From contig NZ_FOJF01000003.1 of assembly GCF_900110995.1 (NCBI RefSeq), positions 1,302,001 through 1,366,000 of the forward strand: a stretch of DNA of 64,000 bases, read 5' to 3'. Below are positions 26,850 through 35,966 of the stretch, piece after piece; position 1 is the first letter of the stretch; each line of letters starts with the position of its first letter. Below the pieces are notes generated by a model. The model was not told where the DNA came from, made no database searches, and saw only the letters and a program-made list of their open reading frames with translations. The translations under genes were made by a program, and so were the position numbers. The DNA comes from Chitinophaga sp. YR573. GTDB taxonomy: Bacteria > Bacteroidota > Bacteroidia > Chitinophagales > Chitinophagaceae.

Positions 26850-26857
26850 CAAAATTA
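26850..26857 (-). promoter_or_regulatory. Candidate -7 box for manA
   Basis: Reads TAATTTTG on the minus strand, 44-51 bases upstream of the manA start. Matches TANNTTTG. No -33 TTTG at the usual distance. Confidence 0.4.
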
Positions 26858-26868
26858 GTCAAATTTAA

Positions 26869-27225
26869 ATGGCATCCCACCTCGATTTAGGTAAAAAAGG
26901 AGAACTCCTGGCACAGGAATATCTTTTGCAGCAGCATTACCATTTATTGCATACCAACTGGCGGCATGGCCGCCGGGAGATTGATATTATTGCCAGTCAG
27001 CCGGGCTGCCTGGTATTTATTGAAGTCAAGACCCTGTCAAATAATCTGTACGGTTGGCCCGAACAAAAAGTGAATGCCGGTAAAAGGCGTTATTTACAGG
27101 CGGCAGCTGAAGCCTATATTGATCGTATGCTTCAGCCACCACCCGCCATCCGTTTTGATGTAATATCTATCACATTTCAGCCGGATGGGACTCATGAGTT
27201 GTTACATATGGAAGATGCTTTTTAG
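26869..27225 (+). CDS. yraN: YraN family (UPF0102) nuclease-like protein
   Basis: 118 residues, the usual length for UPF0102. Restriction-endonuclease-like core: LGKKGELLAQEYL, then the catalytic-type pattern GRREIDIIASQPGCLVFIEVKT, i.e. Glu, Asp and Glu-x-Lys. YraN proteins are near-universal in bacteria and are suspected Holliday-junction or DNA-repair nucleases without firm assignment. Its stop is 4 bases from the convergent purB stop. Confidence 0.93.
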   Translation: MASHLDLGKKGELLAQEYLLQQHYHLLHTNWRHGRREIDIIASQPGCLVFIEVKTLSNNLYGWPEQKVNAGKRRYLQAAAEAYIDRMLQPPPAIRFDVISITFQPDGTHELLHMEDAF

Positions 27226-27229
27226 CATA

Positions 27230-28567
27230 CTACCAGATGCCTGTATAATTATGTGGCGTAATCGCCTTTAATTCTTTTTTGAGAGAAGCACTGATCTTCA
27301 ACCCCTCTATAAACTTATGCATCGTCTTCTGTGTAATCTGCTCTCCGCCACGTGTCAGCGCTTTCAACGCCTCATAAGGCTGCGGATAATTCTCCCTGCG
27401 CAACACCGTCTGTATAGCTTCGGCTACAACCGCCCAGTTATTCTCCAGGTCATCATGCAGCTTCGCTTCATTCAGGATCAGCTTATCCATCCCTTTCTGT
27501 ACAGACTTCATCGCCAGCACCGTATGCCCAAAAGGCACACCCACATTCCTCAGTACTGTAGAATCGGTAAGATCACGCTGTAAACGGGAAACAGGTAATT
27601 TAGCGCTCAGGTGCTCAAACAGGGCATTCGCCAGTCCAAGATTACCTTCTGCATTTTCAAAATCAATAGGATTCACTTTATGTGGCATCGCGGAAGAACC
27701 TACTTCATTGGCCTTAATCTTCTGCTTGAAGTAATCCATAGAGATATACTGCCAGATATCCCGGCAAAAATCCAACAGGATAGTATTGATACGTTTCAGG
27801 GTATCAAACTGCGCTGCCAGATTATCATAATGCTCTATCTGTGTAGTGAATTTCATACGCTGTAATCCCAGTGTATTATTCACGAACTTATCGCCAAAAC
27901 GCTCCCAGTTAGTCTTAGGGAAAGCTACATAATGCGCATTGAAGTTGCCGGTCGCGCCGCCAAACTTTGCCGCAAAAGGAATCGCACCAAACAACTGTAT
28001 CTGTCCTTCCAGCCTTTCCACAAATACCAGTATCTCCTTACCCAAAATAGTCGGAGACGCTGGCTGACCATGTGTACGAGCCAGCATAGGCACCTTCATC
28101 CATGATTTTCCCATCTTCTTCAACGCCAGTACCAGGTTGGAAATAGCCGGCATATACACATGCTCCACCGCTTCTTTCCAGAACAAAGGCGTAGCTGTAT
28201 TATTAATATCCTGGGAAGTAAGCCCGAAATGCACCCATTCCAGCCTGTCTTCCAGTCCCAGTTTCTTCAATTCATCTTTTACAAAGTATTCAACTGCTTT
28301 CACATCATGATTAGTGATCTTCTCAGTATCCTTGATCTGTTGGGCATTCTCAATAGTAAACTCCTGGTAGATCTTGCGCAACGCCGCTGCCTGTGGTTTA
28401 GGCAAAGTGAACAGCTTCTGTTCAGACAATGCAATGAAGTATTCAACTTCTACCAGCACACGGTAACGGATGAGTGCAAATTCTGAAAAATAAGGGGCCA
28501 GTTCTTCCAGTTGTTTACGGTAACGCCCGTCCAGTGGGGAAATAGCAGTTAAAGATTGTAATTGCAT
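27230..28567 (-). CDS. purB: Adenylosuccinate lyase
   Basis: 445-residue fumarase/aspartase-superfamily lyase acting twice in purine synthesis (SAICAR to AICAR, adenylosuccinate to AMP), cytosolic homotetramer. The signature GSSAMPHKVNPIDFENAEGN (catalytic Ser loop) is present, as are TSQDINNTATPLFWKEA and the ARTHGQPASPT segment with its catalytic His. The length and the ending match the E. coli-type PurB. Confidence 0.96.
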   Translation of the reverse strand: MQLQSLTAISPLDGRYRKQLEELAPYFSEFALIRYRVLVEVEYFIALSEQKLFTLPKPQAAALRKIYQEFTIENAQQIKDTEKITNHDVKAVEYFVKDELKKLGLEDRLEWVHFGLTSQDINNTATPLFWKEAVEHVYMPAISNLVLALKKMGKSWMKVPMLARTHGQPASPTILGKEILVFVERLEGQIQLFGAIPFAAKFGGATGNFNAHYVAFPKTNWERFGDKFVNNTLGLQRMKFTTQIEHYDNLAAQFDTLKRINTILLDFCRDIWQYISMDYFKQKIKANEVGSSAMPHKVNPIDFENAEGNLGLANALFEHLSAKLPVSRLQRDLTDSTVLRNVGVPFGHTVLAMKSVQKGMDKLILNEAKLHDDLENNWAVVAEAIQTVLRRENYPQPYEALKALTRGGEQITQKTMHKFIEGLKISASLKKELKAITPHNYTGIW

Positions 28568-28673
28568 AATGTTATTTTATCTATTGATTTCCAACCTGCA
28601 AGATGAGCTCTTTCAAGGAGACTAACCGCCGGTAGCTAAAATTTGCCTAATTTAGCCCGCAAAATTACTGAAA

Positions 28674-29411
28674 TTGGAACGGAAAGTAAAAGTAGCGGCA
28701 GTAAGTTATTTGAATACCAAGCCATTATTATACGGATTCAAGGATCACCAGGTGATGAAAATGATCGATTTAAGCATGGATTACCCGGCAAAGATAGCGC
28801 AGCAACTGATTGACGGAGAGGTAGATGTAGCGCTTGTACCGGTAGCAATTATTCCAAAATTAAAAGAGTATCATATTATTTCTGATTATTGTATAGGAGC
28901 GGAGGGACCAGTAGCATCTGTTTGTCTTTTCAGCGAAGTACCCCTGCATGATATCAAACGTATCTTCCTCGATTACCAAAGCCGCTCCTCAGTGGCTCTG
29001 ATAAAGATCCTGATCCGCGACCACTGGAAGTTAAATGTAGAACTGGTAGAAACGATCGGCGGTTACGAAGAGAGGATCAAAGGCACCGACGCCGGACTGG
29101 TTATCGGCGACCGTGCACTGGCCCAACGCCGCATCTCCCCATACATTTACGACCTGGCCGAACACTGGATACGCTTTACCAACCTTCCCTTTTTGTTCGC
29201 AGCCTGGATCAGCAACAAGGCCCTGCCTGTTGAATTCATTCAGCAGTTCAGTAATGCAAACGCTATCGGTATCAACAACATACCGGCAGTAGTAGCAGAA
29301 AACCCTTACGCTGTTTACGACCTTTCCACTTACTACACACAAAACATCAGCTTTCCGCTCACCCCGGCTAAAAGACAGGGTTTGCAGAAGTTCCTGAGTT
29401 TTTTACAATAG
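28674..29411 (+). CDS. mqnA: Chorismate dehydratase (menaquinone biosynthesis, MqnA)
   Basis: 245-residue periplasmic-binding-protein-fold enzyme that opens the futalosine menaquinone route by dehydrating chorismate to 3-enolpyruvyl-benzoate. The family hallmark VAAVSYLNTKPLLYGF lies at the N-terminus, followed by VDVALVPVAIIP and DYQSRSSVALIKIL. It lacks an ATG in the right place: a TTG at 28674 (TTG GAA CGG) is the only start giving the full motif. A strong intrinsic terminator follows. Confidence 0.92.
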   Translation: MERKVKVAAVSYLNTKPLLYGFKDHQVMKMIDLSMDYPAKIAQQLIDGEVDVALVPVAIIPKLKEYHIISDYCIGAEGPVASVCLFSEVPLHDIKRIFLDYQSRSSVALIKILIRDHWKLNVELVETIGGYEERIKGTDAGLVIGDRALAQRRISPYIYDLAEHWIRFTNLPFLFAAWISNKALPVEFIQQFSNANAIGINNIPAVVAENPYAVYDLSTYYTQNISFPLTPAKRQGLQKFLSFLQ

Positions 29412-29428
29412 AACAGCACTTAATAGTA

Positions 29429-29469
29429 AAGCTGAATGTATACTGTGGGCATACATTCAGCTTTTTTAT
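29429..29469 (+). terminator. Intrinsic terminator of mqnA
   Basis: Stem AAGCTGAATGTAT with ATACATTCAGCTT (29429-29441 and 29451-29463), nine-base loop, then a T-rich tail TTTTATT. Canonical polarity. Confidence 0.93.
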
Positions 29470-29510
29470 TTATATTAGTTGTCCTTTCTGTTCACTCAAA
29501 TACCTGACAA

Positions 29511-30173
29511 ATGAAAATTGGCATCCTTGGCAGTGGCCCGGTAGGACTTACGTTAGCTGAAGGTCTGGTGATGGCAGGTCATGATGTTGTTTTGGGTACC
29601 CGCAATCCCTCTAAAGATTCACTACAACAGTGGTTAAAGAAAATAGGCCCAAAGGTAACTACCACCACTTTCCGCGAAGCAGCTGCCCAGGGAGAACTAC
29701 TTGTCATATGCACCAGTTGGGCAGGTACCCAGAAAGCAATTGAAGCTGCCGGTTTATGGAATTTCAAGAATAAAGTCGTTGTAGATGTTACCAACCCTCT
29801 GGATGGTAAAGGTCCGGATAAACAGGGACGCTTATCTTTTTCCCTGGGGCATACTAATTCTGCCGGTGAACAGCTGCAGGCCTGGTTACCCCCAGACTCC
29901 CATGTAGTAAAGGCGCTCAGTTGTATAGGTCATGAGTCCATGTTCCGTCCAATGGAAGAACAGAACGCACCTACGATGTTCATCTGCGGGAATAAACGCG
30001 CTGCCAAAACAGCGGTTACCACACTACTGGCTGAGATGGGCTGGCATGATGTGGTAGATATGGGCAGTATAGAAATGAGCCGGAACATAGAACCGCTCAG
30101 TATCCTCTGGTATGCCTACGGCTTCAGAACAGGCACCTGGACACATGCCTTTAAGCTGGTCTTAAAGGGATAA
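29511..30173 (+). CDS. NADPH-dependent F420-reductase-like dinucleotide-binding protein
   Basis: 220 residues. An N-terminal Rossmann fold with GILGSGPVGLTLAEGL and an NADP-type basic residue (GTRNP) after strand two, followed by VVDVTNPLDGKG. It belongs to the NADP oxidoreductase coenzyme-F420-dependent family. Bacteroidota lack F420, so the natural substrate is unclear; some relatives are ferric reductases or imine reductases. The stop codon touches the stop of the convergent M1 peptidase gene. Confidence 0.8.
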   Translation: MKIGILGSGPVGLTLAEGLVMAGHDVVLGTRNPSKDSLQQWLKKIGPKVTTTTFREAAAQGELLVICTSWAGTQKAIEAAGLWNFKNKVVVDVTNPLDGKGPDKQGRLSFSLGHTNSAGEQLQAWLPPDSHVVKALSCIGHESMFRPMEEQNAPTMFICGNKRAAKTAVTTLLAEMGWHDVVDMGSIEMSRNIEPLSILWYAYGFRTGTWTHAFKLVLKG

Positions 30174-31808
30174 TTATCTCTCCTTTATATTGATAAAGAA
30201 ATTAGGATCTACCTTAAACTGCTTTTTATCGGACATGGTGAAAGTCGTTGTCTGCCACTTCTTTCCAGGATAAATAAACCGGTAACCATCATCACTCAGT
30301 GTCACCTTCACAGGCATATTAAAGTCAATAACGTCCGTCACCCAACGGAACTGTAACTGTGTTCCATTAAAGTGATATTCCAGAGTAGGGATAGAGGTAT
30401 GCAACAGGTATTGCTCAAATACCTTGTCGAAATTCATACCGGTCATCTCGTTAAAATAATCCGTTATCTGCCTGGCAGTCACTGTCTGATGATAGAATCG
30501 CTGGTTCATACCCCGCAGAATATCCCGGAAAACATTGTCATTGTTGACGATCTGCCGGATAGTATGGATCATGTTAGATCCCTTATAATACATATCCCCG
30601 CTACCTTCCTTGTTCACATCATAAGGCCCTACGATCGGGATATCATTCTTAATATTCTTACGGATACCGGTTACGTATTCAAATGCTGCTTTAGGGCCAT
30701 ACTCACATTCAGTAAACAGTGTTTCCGAATAGTTGGTAAAGCTCTCATGGATCCACATATCAGCAATATCCTTACTGGTGATGTTATTCCCAAACCACTC
30801 ATGCCCGCTTTCATGTATGATGATGAAATCCCATTTTAATCCCCATCCACTGGCAGAAAGGTCCCTTCCGGAATACCCCATCTGGAACTTATTACCATAT
30901 GCCACAGCACTCTGATGCTCCATACCCAGGTAAGGTGCTTCCACTAATTTGTAACTGTCCTGGTAAAAAGGATACTTCCCGAACCAGTATTCAAAACAGC
31001 GAAGCATAGGTTTTACCACCTCAAAGTGTTTAGTAGCTGTATCCTTGTTATAATCTATTACCCAGTAAGAAAGATCGAGTTTTCCGCCTTCTCCCTGGTA
31101 AGAATCTTTGATCTCTACATAACTGCCCACATTCAATGCAACGTCATAGTTATTGATTGGGCTGCTCACATACCAGACGAAAGTGGTGGTATAGTCCTTA
31201 TTATCAAACTGCTTTTTCAAGCGGCCATTAGATACTGCTGTCATCAAAGGCGGCACGGTGATAGAGATGGTCATATCATCCGGCTCATCACTCTGATGGT
31301 CTTTATTAGGCCACCAGGCACTGGCGCCTAAACCCTGACAGGCAGTCGAGATCCAGGGCCTGTTCTGTTCATCCTTTTTCCACATAAAACCACCATCCCA
31401 GGGTGGGTTGATGGCAATTTTAGGTTTGCCCCGGTAGTAAATGCCAATCTTTTTAGAAGTAGAGGCCAGCTGTTTCGCCAGAGTACGTACAAAGATGGCA
31501 CTGCCTTCCCGCTCATAAGCCAGCTTCACACCGTCCTGGGTAATACTGTCAACTTCCATTGGCGGCTGCAGATCAATCTGCATGATACTGTCGGTTTTTA
31601 ATATCTTGTAGGTTATTATGTTGTAACCGGTAATGGTACTGTCCCCGGTAAATACATTTACGTGCAGGTCGTAATTCTGTACATCCCACCAGGCACGTCC
31701 AGGTGTGATACTGCCTCTTAACGAATCTGCACGGGTGAATGTTTCCTGCTGGGCATTAGCTGTCAGCGCTATCATCAAAACCATAAAAAGCATAGGAATG
31801 CCACGCAT
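30174..31808 (-). CDS. M1 family zinc aminopeptidase
   Basis: 544 residues with an N-terminal signal peptide (cleavage near NAQQ), so exported. The zinc motif H332-E-S-G-H336 with the third ligand Glu355 (WIHESFTNY) is intact, and GMEH at 295-298 replaces the GAMEN exopeptidase motif. The M1 fold is the short form lacking the large C-terminal ERAP-like domain. It probably trims peptides in the periplasm for nutrition. Confidence 0.92.
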   Translation of the reverse strand: MRGIPMLFMVLMIALTANAQQETFTRADSLRGSITPGRAWWDVQNYDLHVNVFTGDSTITGYNIITYKILKTDSIMQIDLQPPMEVDSITQDGVKLAYEREGSAIFVRTLAKQLASTSKKIGIYYRGKPKIAINPPWDGGFMWKKDEQNRPWISTACQGLGASAWWPNKDHQSDEPDDMTISITVPPLMTAVSNGRLKKQFDNKDYTTTFVWYVSSPINNYDVALNVGSYVEIKDSYQGEGGKLDLSYWVIDYNKDTATKHFEVVKPMLRCFEYWFGKYPFYQDSYKLVEAPYLGMEHQSAVAYGNKFQMGYSGRDLSASGWGLKWDFIIIHESGHEWFGNNITSKDIADMWIHESFTNYSETLFTECEYGPKAAFEYVTGIRKNIKNDIPIVGPYDVNKEGSGDMYYKGSNMIHTIRQIVNNDNVFRDILRGMNQRFYHQTVTARQITDYFNEMTGMNFDKVFEQYLLHTSIPTLEYHFNGTQLQFRWVTDVIDFNMPVKVTLSDDGYRFIYPGKKWQTTTFTMSDKKQFKVDPNFFINIKER

Positions 31809-31942
31809 AGAAAATGGTATTTTATAACGGAAAGATAATTAATTTTCATTTGAATGCTAAACGGTTAAGAATAAATGCACAACATAATGCTAAATATTAG
31901 ATTTAATCCGTACTTCACATTTTACATGAAGCTAAACAGAAT

Positions 31943-33562
31943 ATGCAGGTAAGAGCACTCATTATCATATTAATTAGCACTTTAGTTGCCTGTAAAAACA
32001 CGCAACGGACTGATAAACAAGTGTTCAGGTATAATGTAACGGAAGGGATCGCTACTATGGATCCTGCTTTTGCTAAAAACCAGTCCGTTATATGGGCTGT
32101 AAAGCAAGTATATAACACCCTCGTAGAGCCTGATAATCAGTTAAATATCCGTCCATGTCTGGCTAAGAGCTGGGAAGTGGCTGTAGACCATAAAACCTTT
32201 ATATTTCATTTAAGAACAGACGTTTACTTTCATGATAATGAATCATTTATAAGAGGAGAGGGGCGTAAAATGGACGCTCATGATGTGGTATATAGCTTAA
32301 AACGTATCATGGACCCTGCCACAGCCTCTCCGGGTGCCTGGATCTTCAATGGAAAAGTAGATATCAATAAAGGATTTACTGCGCTCGACGACTCTACTTT
32401 CCAGCTCACCCTGCTACAACCTTTTCATCCCATCCTGGGTATTCTCAGTATGCAGTACTGTTCCATTATCCCGCATGAAGTAGTGGAAAAATACGGTAAA
32501 GACTTCCGTAAACATCCCTGCGGTACCGGACCCTTCCAGTTCCACCAATGGGAAGAAGGGCAAAGCCTCATCCTGCATAAATATCCCCGTTACTTCGAAA
32601 AGGACAGCGCTGGCAATCGCCTGCCTTATCTGGATGCGGTAAAAGTGGGCTTCCTGGATAATAAAGCCACAGAGTTCCTCTTATTCCGGCAGGGACAGCT
32701 CGACTTCATGAATGATATTGATGCTTCCTTCAAAGACGAAGTCCTTACTAAAAAGGGATCACTGAAAAAGGAATGGGCAGGTAAAATGGTACTGGAGAAA
32801 GGGCCTTACTTAAACATAGAATACCTCGGCTTCCTGTTAGACAGCACAAAGGAAGTGGTAAAAGGATCCCCCACACGCCTGAAAAAGATACGACTGGCCA
32901 TCAACTACGGCATAGACCGCGTAAAAATGATCACCTATCTCCGTAACGGAGTTGGCACACCTGCCAATGCTGGTTTCGTCCCTGCGGGTTTGCCTTCCTT
33001 CGACACCACTAAAGTAAAAGGGTACGCCTACAATCCGGCACTCTCAGCCCGGCTCTTAAAAGAAGCCGGTTACCCGGAAGGCAAAGGACTGCCTGTAATA
33101 AAGCTCTTATCGATCCCCATTTACGAAGACTTTGCCAATTACGTGGCCAACCAGTTACAGCAGGTAGGCATTAAAATACAGGTAGAAGTGATGCAAAAGG
33201 CCTTATTACTGGAGCAAACGTCCAAATCAGAAGCGCTTTGTTTCCGGGGTAGCTGGATGGGAGATTATGCAGACGCGGAGAACTACTTAGCCGTATTCTA
33301 TAGTAAAAACCCGGCTCCACCCAACTATACCCGCTACGCAAACCCGGTTTTTGACCAGTTATATGAACTGTCGCTCCAGGAGAATAACGACTCCATCCGT
33401 TACAGCCTCTACCAGCAAATGGACCGTATCATAGTGGCCGATGCCCCTGTAGTACCGCTGTTTTATGACGAGGTCATCCACCTCATCCAACCCAATGTAC
33501 ATGGATTGGGTAATAACGGGCTCAACTCATTAGAGTTAAGAAAGGTTTACATCACCCGGTAA
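31943..33562 (+). CDS. Peptide/nickel ABC transporter substrate-binding lipoprotein (SBP_bac_5)
   Basis: 539-residue solute-binding protein of the DppA/OppA class. Lipobox LVAC (Cys17). Family blocks: YNVTEGIATMDPAFA, LAKSWEVAVDHKTFIFHLR, DAHDVVYSLKRIMDP and GTGPFQFHQWEEGQSLILHKYPRYF. No permease or ATPase gene is adjacent, so it is an orphan binding protein that must pair with a transporter elsewhere or serve another role, such as peptide scavenging or signalling. Confidence 0.9.
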   Translation: MQVRALIIILISTLVACKNTQRTDKQVFRYNVTEGIATMDPAFAKNQSVIWAVKQVYNTLVEPDNQLNIRPCLAKSWEVAVDHKTFIFHLRTDVYFHDNESFIRGEGRKMDAHDVVYSLKRIMDPATASPGAWIFNGKVDINKGFTALDDSTFQLTLLQPFHPILGILSMQYCSIIPHEVVEKYGKDFRKHPCGTGPFQFHQWEEGQSLILHKYPRYFEKDSAGNRLPYLDAVKVGFLDNKATEFLLFRQGQLDFMNDIDASFKDEVLTKKGSLKKEWAGKMVLEKGPYLNIEYLGFLLDSTKEVVKGSPTRLKKIRLAINYGIDRVKMITYLRNGVGTPANAGFVPAGLPSFDTTKVKGYAYNPALSARLLKEAGYPEGKGLPVIKLLSIPIYEDFANYVANQLQQVGIKIQVEVMQKALLLEQTSKSEALCFRGSWMGDYADAENYLAVFYSKNPAPPNYTRYANPVFDQLYELSLQENNDSIRYSLYQQMDRIIVADAPVVPLFYDEVIHLIQPNVHGLGNNGLNSLELRKVYITR

Positions 33563-33667
33563 ATTTAACATTTTATCAACATGGCTATAGTAGCTATTTG
33601 AGGTAGTATATAAACCATATCTATCCGGTGTACGTAATTATCAATATGATTTACAATCATTTTGGGC

Positions 33668-33675
33668 TACCTTTG
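33668..33675 (+). promoter_or_regulatory. Candidate -7 box for the desaturase gene
   Basis: TACCTTTG, 33 bases before the ATG at 33708. Consistent with TANNTTTG; no -33 TTTG at the usual spacing. Confidence 0.45.
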
Positions 33676-33707
33676 GGCCCTAATTATTTACATTTTATAA
33701 ATTTGAA

Positions 33708-34475
33708 ATGACTGCGATTTTAATATTCTTTTTTGTACACTGGTTCATGTCCTTGTTTTTTCACACCTTTTTCCTTCATAGGTATGGATCCCACCAGATG
33801 TATACAGCAACTAAAGGTTGGGAGAGAGTGTTTTATTTTAGTACATGGTTTTTCCAGGGTACCTCTTATTTAGTGCCACGCGCTTATGCTGTGATGCACC
33901 GTATGCACCACGAGTACAGCGATACTGAAAAAGACCCGCATTCTCCACACTTCTTCAAAGACGTATGGCATATGATGGTACAGACCCGTGCTATGTACAA
34001 CGACTTCGTTACACGTAAAAACACACCTGATCCTAAATTCACTGAAGATCCATTACCAGAGTGGGATGCAATGGACAAATTTGGTGATCATTTCGCTACC
34101 CGTATCGTATGGGCAGCAATATATATCGGTTTCTATATCGTATTTGCTCCAAGCTGGATCTGGTTCCTGCTGTTGCCAATCCACTTCCTGATGGGCCCGA
34201 TCCAGGGTGCAGTAGTAAACTGGTGCGGTCACAAATACGGTTATAGCAGCTTCGATAACCATGATCAGTCTAAAAACACCAGTCCCTGGGGTATCCTGTT
34301 AATGGGTGAGCTGTTCCAGAACAACCACCACAAATTCAAAGACAGTCCCAACTTCGCAAAGAAATGGTTTGAGTTCGATCCAAGCTATCAGGTGATGAAG
34401 GTGTTTAACTTCTTGGGCATCATTAAACTGAAAACAGCAAAAGTTAAAGTAGTGAAGATGAAGGCAGCTGCCTGA
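33708..34475 (+). CDS. Acyl-CoA/fatty acid desaturase
   Basis: 255-residue membrane di-iron desaturase. Three histidine boxes: HRYGSH at 24-29, HRMHH at 64-68 and NNHHK near 204-208, with hydrophobic segments between them. It inserts a cis double bond into membrane acyl chains using O2 and an electron carrier, adjusting fluidity. It has a probable own promoter and a strong terminator, so it is monocistronic. Confidence 0.93.
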   Translation: MTAILIFFFVHWFMSLFFHTFFLHRYGSHQMYTATKGWERVFYFSTWFFQGTSYLVPRAYAVMHRMHHEYSDTEKDPHSPHFFKDVWHMMVQTRAMYNDFVTRKNTPDPKFTEDPLPEWDAMDKFGDHFATRIVWAAIYIGFYIVFAPSWIWFLLLPIHFLMGPIQGAVVNWCGHKYGYSSFDNHDQSKNTSPWGILLMGELFQNNHHKFKDSPNFAKKWFEFDPSYQVMKVFNFLGIIKLKTAKVKVVKMKAAA

Positions 34476-34494
34476 TGCTACTAAAGATAAACTG

Positions 34495-34528
34495 AAAGGC
34501 TCCGTTCATTTAGAACGGAGCCTTTTTT
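34495..34528 (+). terminator. Intrinsic terminator of the desaturase gene
   Basis: Stem AAAGGCTCCGTTC with GAACGGAGCCTTT (34495-34507 and 34513-34525), loop ATTTA, followed by TTT. Canonical polarity. Confidence 0.95.
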
Positions 34529-34622
34529 AATTTTATTCCCGGTATAAGACCTGGCTAATGCATACCTGCGTCATGTCTCCTTCATGTCTCCGTCGTACCT
34601 GAGCCATATTAACCGCGCACTT

Positions 34623-35213
34623 TTAGAATCTCCTGAAGTACCCATAAGTTGCCATCTGCAACATCGGTTTATCTCCAACAGTATCCCCGTAAGCATAAAT
34701 ATCATCATACCCGGAGAGATCAAACTGCTGTTTAATACGGTTCACCTTTTCAACCCCGTTACAATTCACCCCATATATCCTGCCGGTAATCTTTGAATCC
34801 CTGATCTCCAGACGGGTGCCGATACACCCGATCCCCAGACTTTCACACCAGGGCGCTACCCACTCCTGACCAGAAGCCGTTACCACACTCACCTGATGTC
34901 CTTTGGCCAGATGCTGCCGGATAGCATTCAACGCACTATCCCGTACAAGAGAAGGCAAACGCTCCCGGCAAAACTCCGCACAGCGCTCACGAAAAACTTC
35001 TTCCGGCATATTCCGGAAAAAGTATTGCAGCACTAACTGCTTGATAGCCTGGTTAGAAACCAGCTTCATCTTAAATAATACCAGCGCAGGGGAAAGGATC
35101 AGCAGCCCTGTATACAGAGACGCTTCACCCTTATGAAAGCGGATGATCTCGAACAGTGTATCCTTCCGCGTAATAGTACCATCAAAATCAAAAAAAGCAA
35201 TAGATGGTTTCAT
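34623..35213 (-). CDS. HAD-IB phosphatase, likely polyprenyl-phosphoribose 5-phosphatase
   Basis: 196-residue phosphoserine-phosphatase-like HAD hydrolase. Motif I DFDGT (Asp9, Asp11), motif II in VVTASGQEW and motif IV YGDTVGDKPML are present. It is the last gene of a four-gene operon behind the UbiA, DprE1 and DprE2 homologues, one base after the DprE2-like gene. In the mycobacterial pathway the phosphoribosyl-lipid needs a 5-phosphatase, so this enzyme is the natural candidate; that role is inferred from context. The fold alone would also fit phosphoserine phosphatase. Confidence 0.82.
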   Translation of the reverse strand: MKPSIAFFDFDGTITRKDTLFEIIRFHKGEASLYTGLLILSPALVLFKMKLVSNQAIKQLVLQYFFRNMPEEVFRERCAEFCRERLPSLVRDSALNAIRQHLAKGHQVSVVTASGQEWVAPWCESLGIGCIGTRLEIRDSKITGRIYGVNCNGVEKVNRIKQQFDLSGYDDIYAYGDTVGDKPMLQMATYGYFRRF

Positions 35214-35214
35214 A

Positions 35215-35946
35215 TCAGAGCTTTAATTTTTTGAAAATACCTTCCGGTACAGATTTGATAATCAGCATAATATAACGCCAGAACCATTTGGTATAAACCG
35301 TATTCTTTTTAGCCTTTGCTGCTTTATAAACAGCCACAGCTACCTGTTGTGGCTGTGCCGTTAATAGCGGCGGTAAGGTGAGATTTTCTGTCATACGGGT
35401 ATATACGAAACCAGGTTGTACACTCAGCACATGCACGCCTTTGTGAAACAGGCGGTTACGTAAGCCACTGAGATAAGCAGTAAAACCTGCTTTGGCGCTT
35501 CCATATATATAATTACTCTGTCGTCCACGCTCACCGGCTACAGAACTGATGCCAATGATAGTACCATTTCCACGGGCGGCATAATCATCAGCTACGATAT
35601 TGAGTATAGAAACAGCGCCGGTATAATTAGTATTGATAATGCGGGTAGCTTCGGTCCAGTCGGATTGTGCCTTTTCCTGGTCGCCCAGGTATCCGAACAC
35701 ACAGACAGTGACATCCGGCTTCACCGGTAAACCCGCATAAAAAGCAGCATGACTGGTAAAATCAGTGGCATCAAAACTATAAGAACCTGCCTTCACATGA
35801 TAACGGATCTGAAGGTCCTGTTGCAGGGCATTCAGTGAAGCGCTATTACGGGCAGCTAATTGTATATCGTATTTTTCAACGGCAAACTGACGGGCGATGG
35901 CTATCGCCATATCGGAGCCAGCTCCCAGAATAAGAACAGTAGGCAT
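35215..35946 (-). CDS. dprE2: SDR reductase, DprE2-like (polyprenylphospho-2-keto-pentofuranose reductase)
   Basis: 243-residue short-chain dehydrogenase. The nucleotide site is GAGSDMAIAIA near residue 8, and the catalytic set is Ser134/135, Tyr148 and Lys152 (YIYGSAK). It resembles DprE2, which reduces the 2-keto intermediate made by DprE1 to give polyprenyl-phospho-arabinofuranose. It lies directly behind the DprE1-like gene (20-base gap) and one base before the HAD gene. The assignment rests on family resemblance plus operon. Confidence 0.85.
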   Translation of the reverse strand: MPTVLILGAGSDMAIAIARQFAVEKYDIQLAARNSASLNALQQDLQIRYHVKAGSYSFDATDFTSHAAFYAGLPVKPDVTVCVFGYLGDQEKAQSDWTEATRIINTNYTGAVSILNIVADDYAARGNGTIIGISSVAGERGRQSNYIYGSAKAGFTAYLSGLRNRLFHKGVHVLSVQPGFVYTRMTENLTLPPLLTAQPQQVAVAVYKAAKAKKNTVYTKWFWRYIMLIIKSVPEGIFKKLKL

Positions 35947-35966
35947 ATAAAATATTTAAAATCAGG

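Noticed and set aside
31943..33562. Binding protein considered as part of a full peptide ABC transporter operon
   Set aside because: Neighbouring genes encode an M1 peptidase and a desaturase; no permease or ATPase gene is adjacent.
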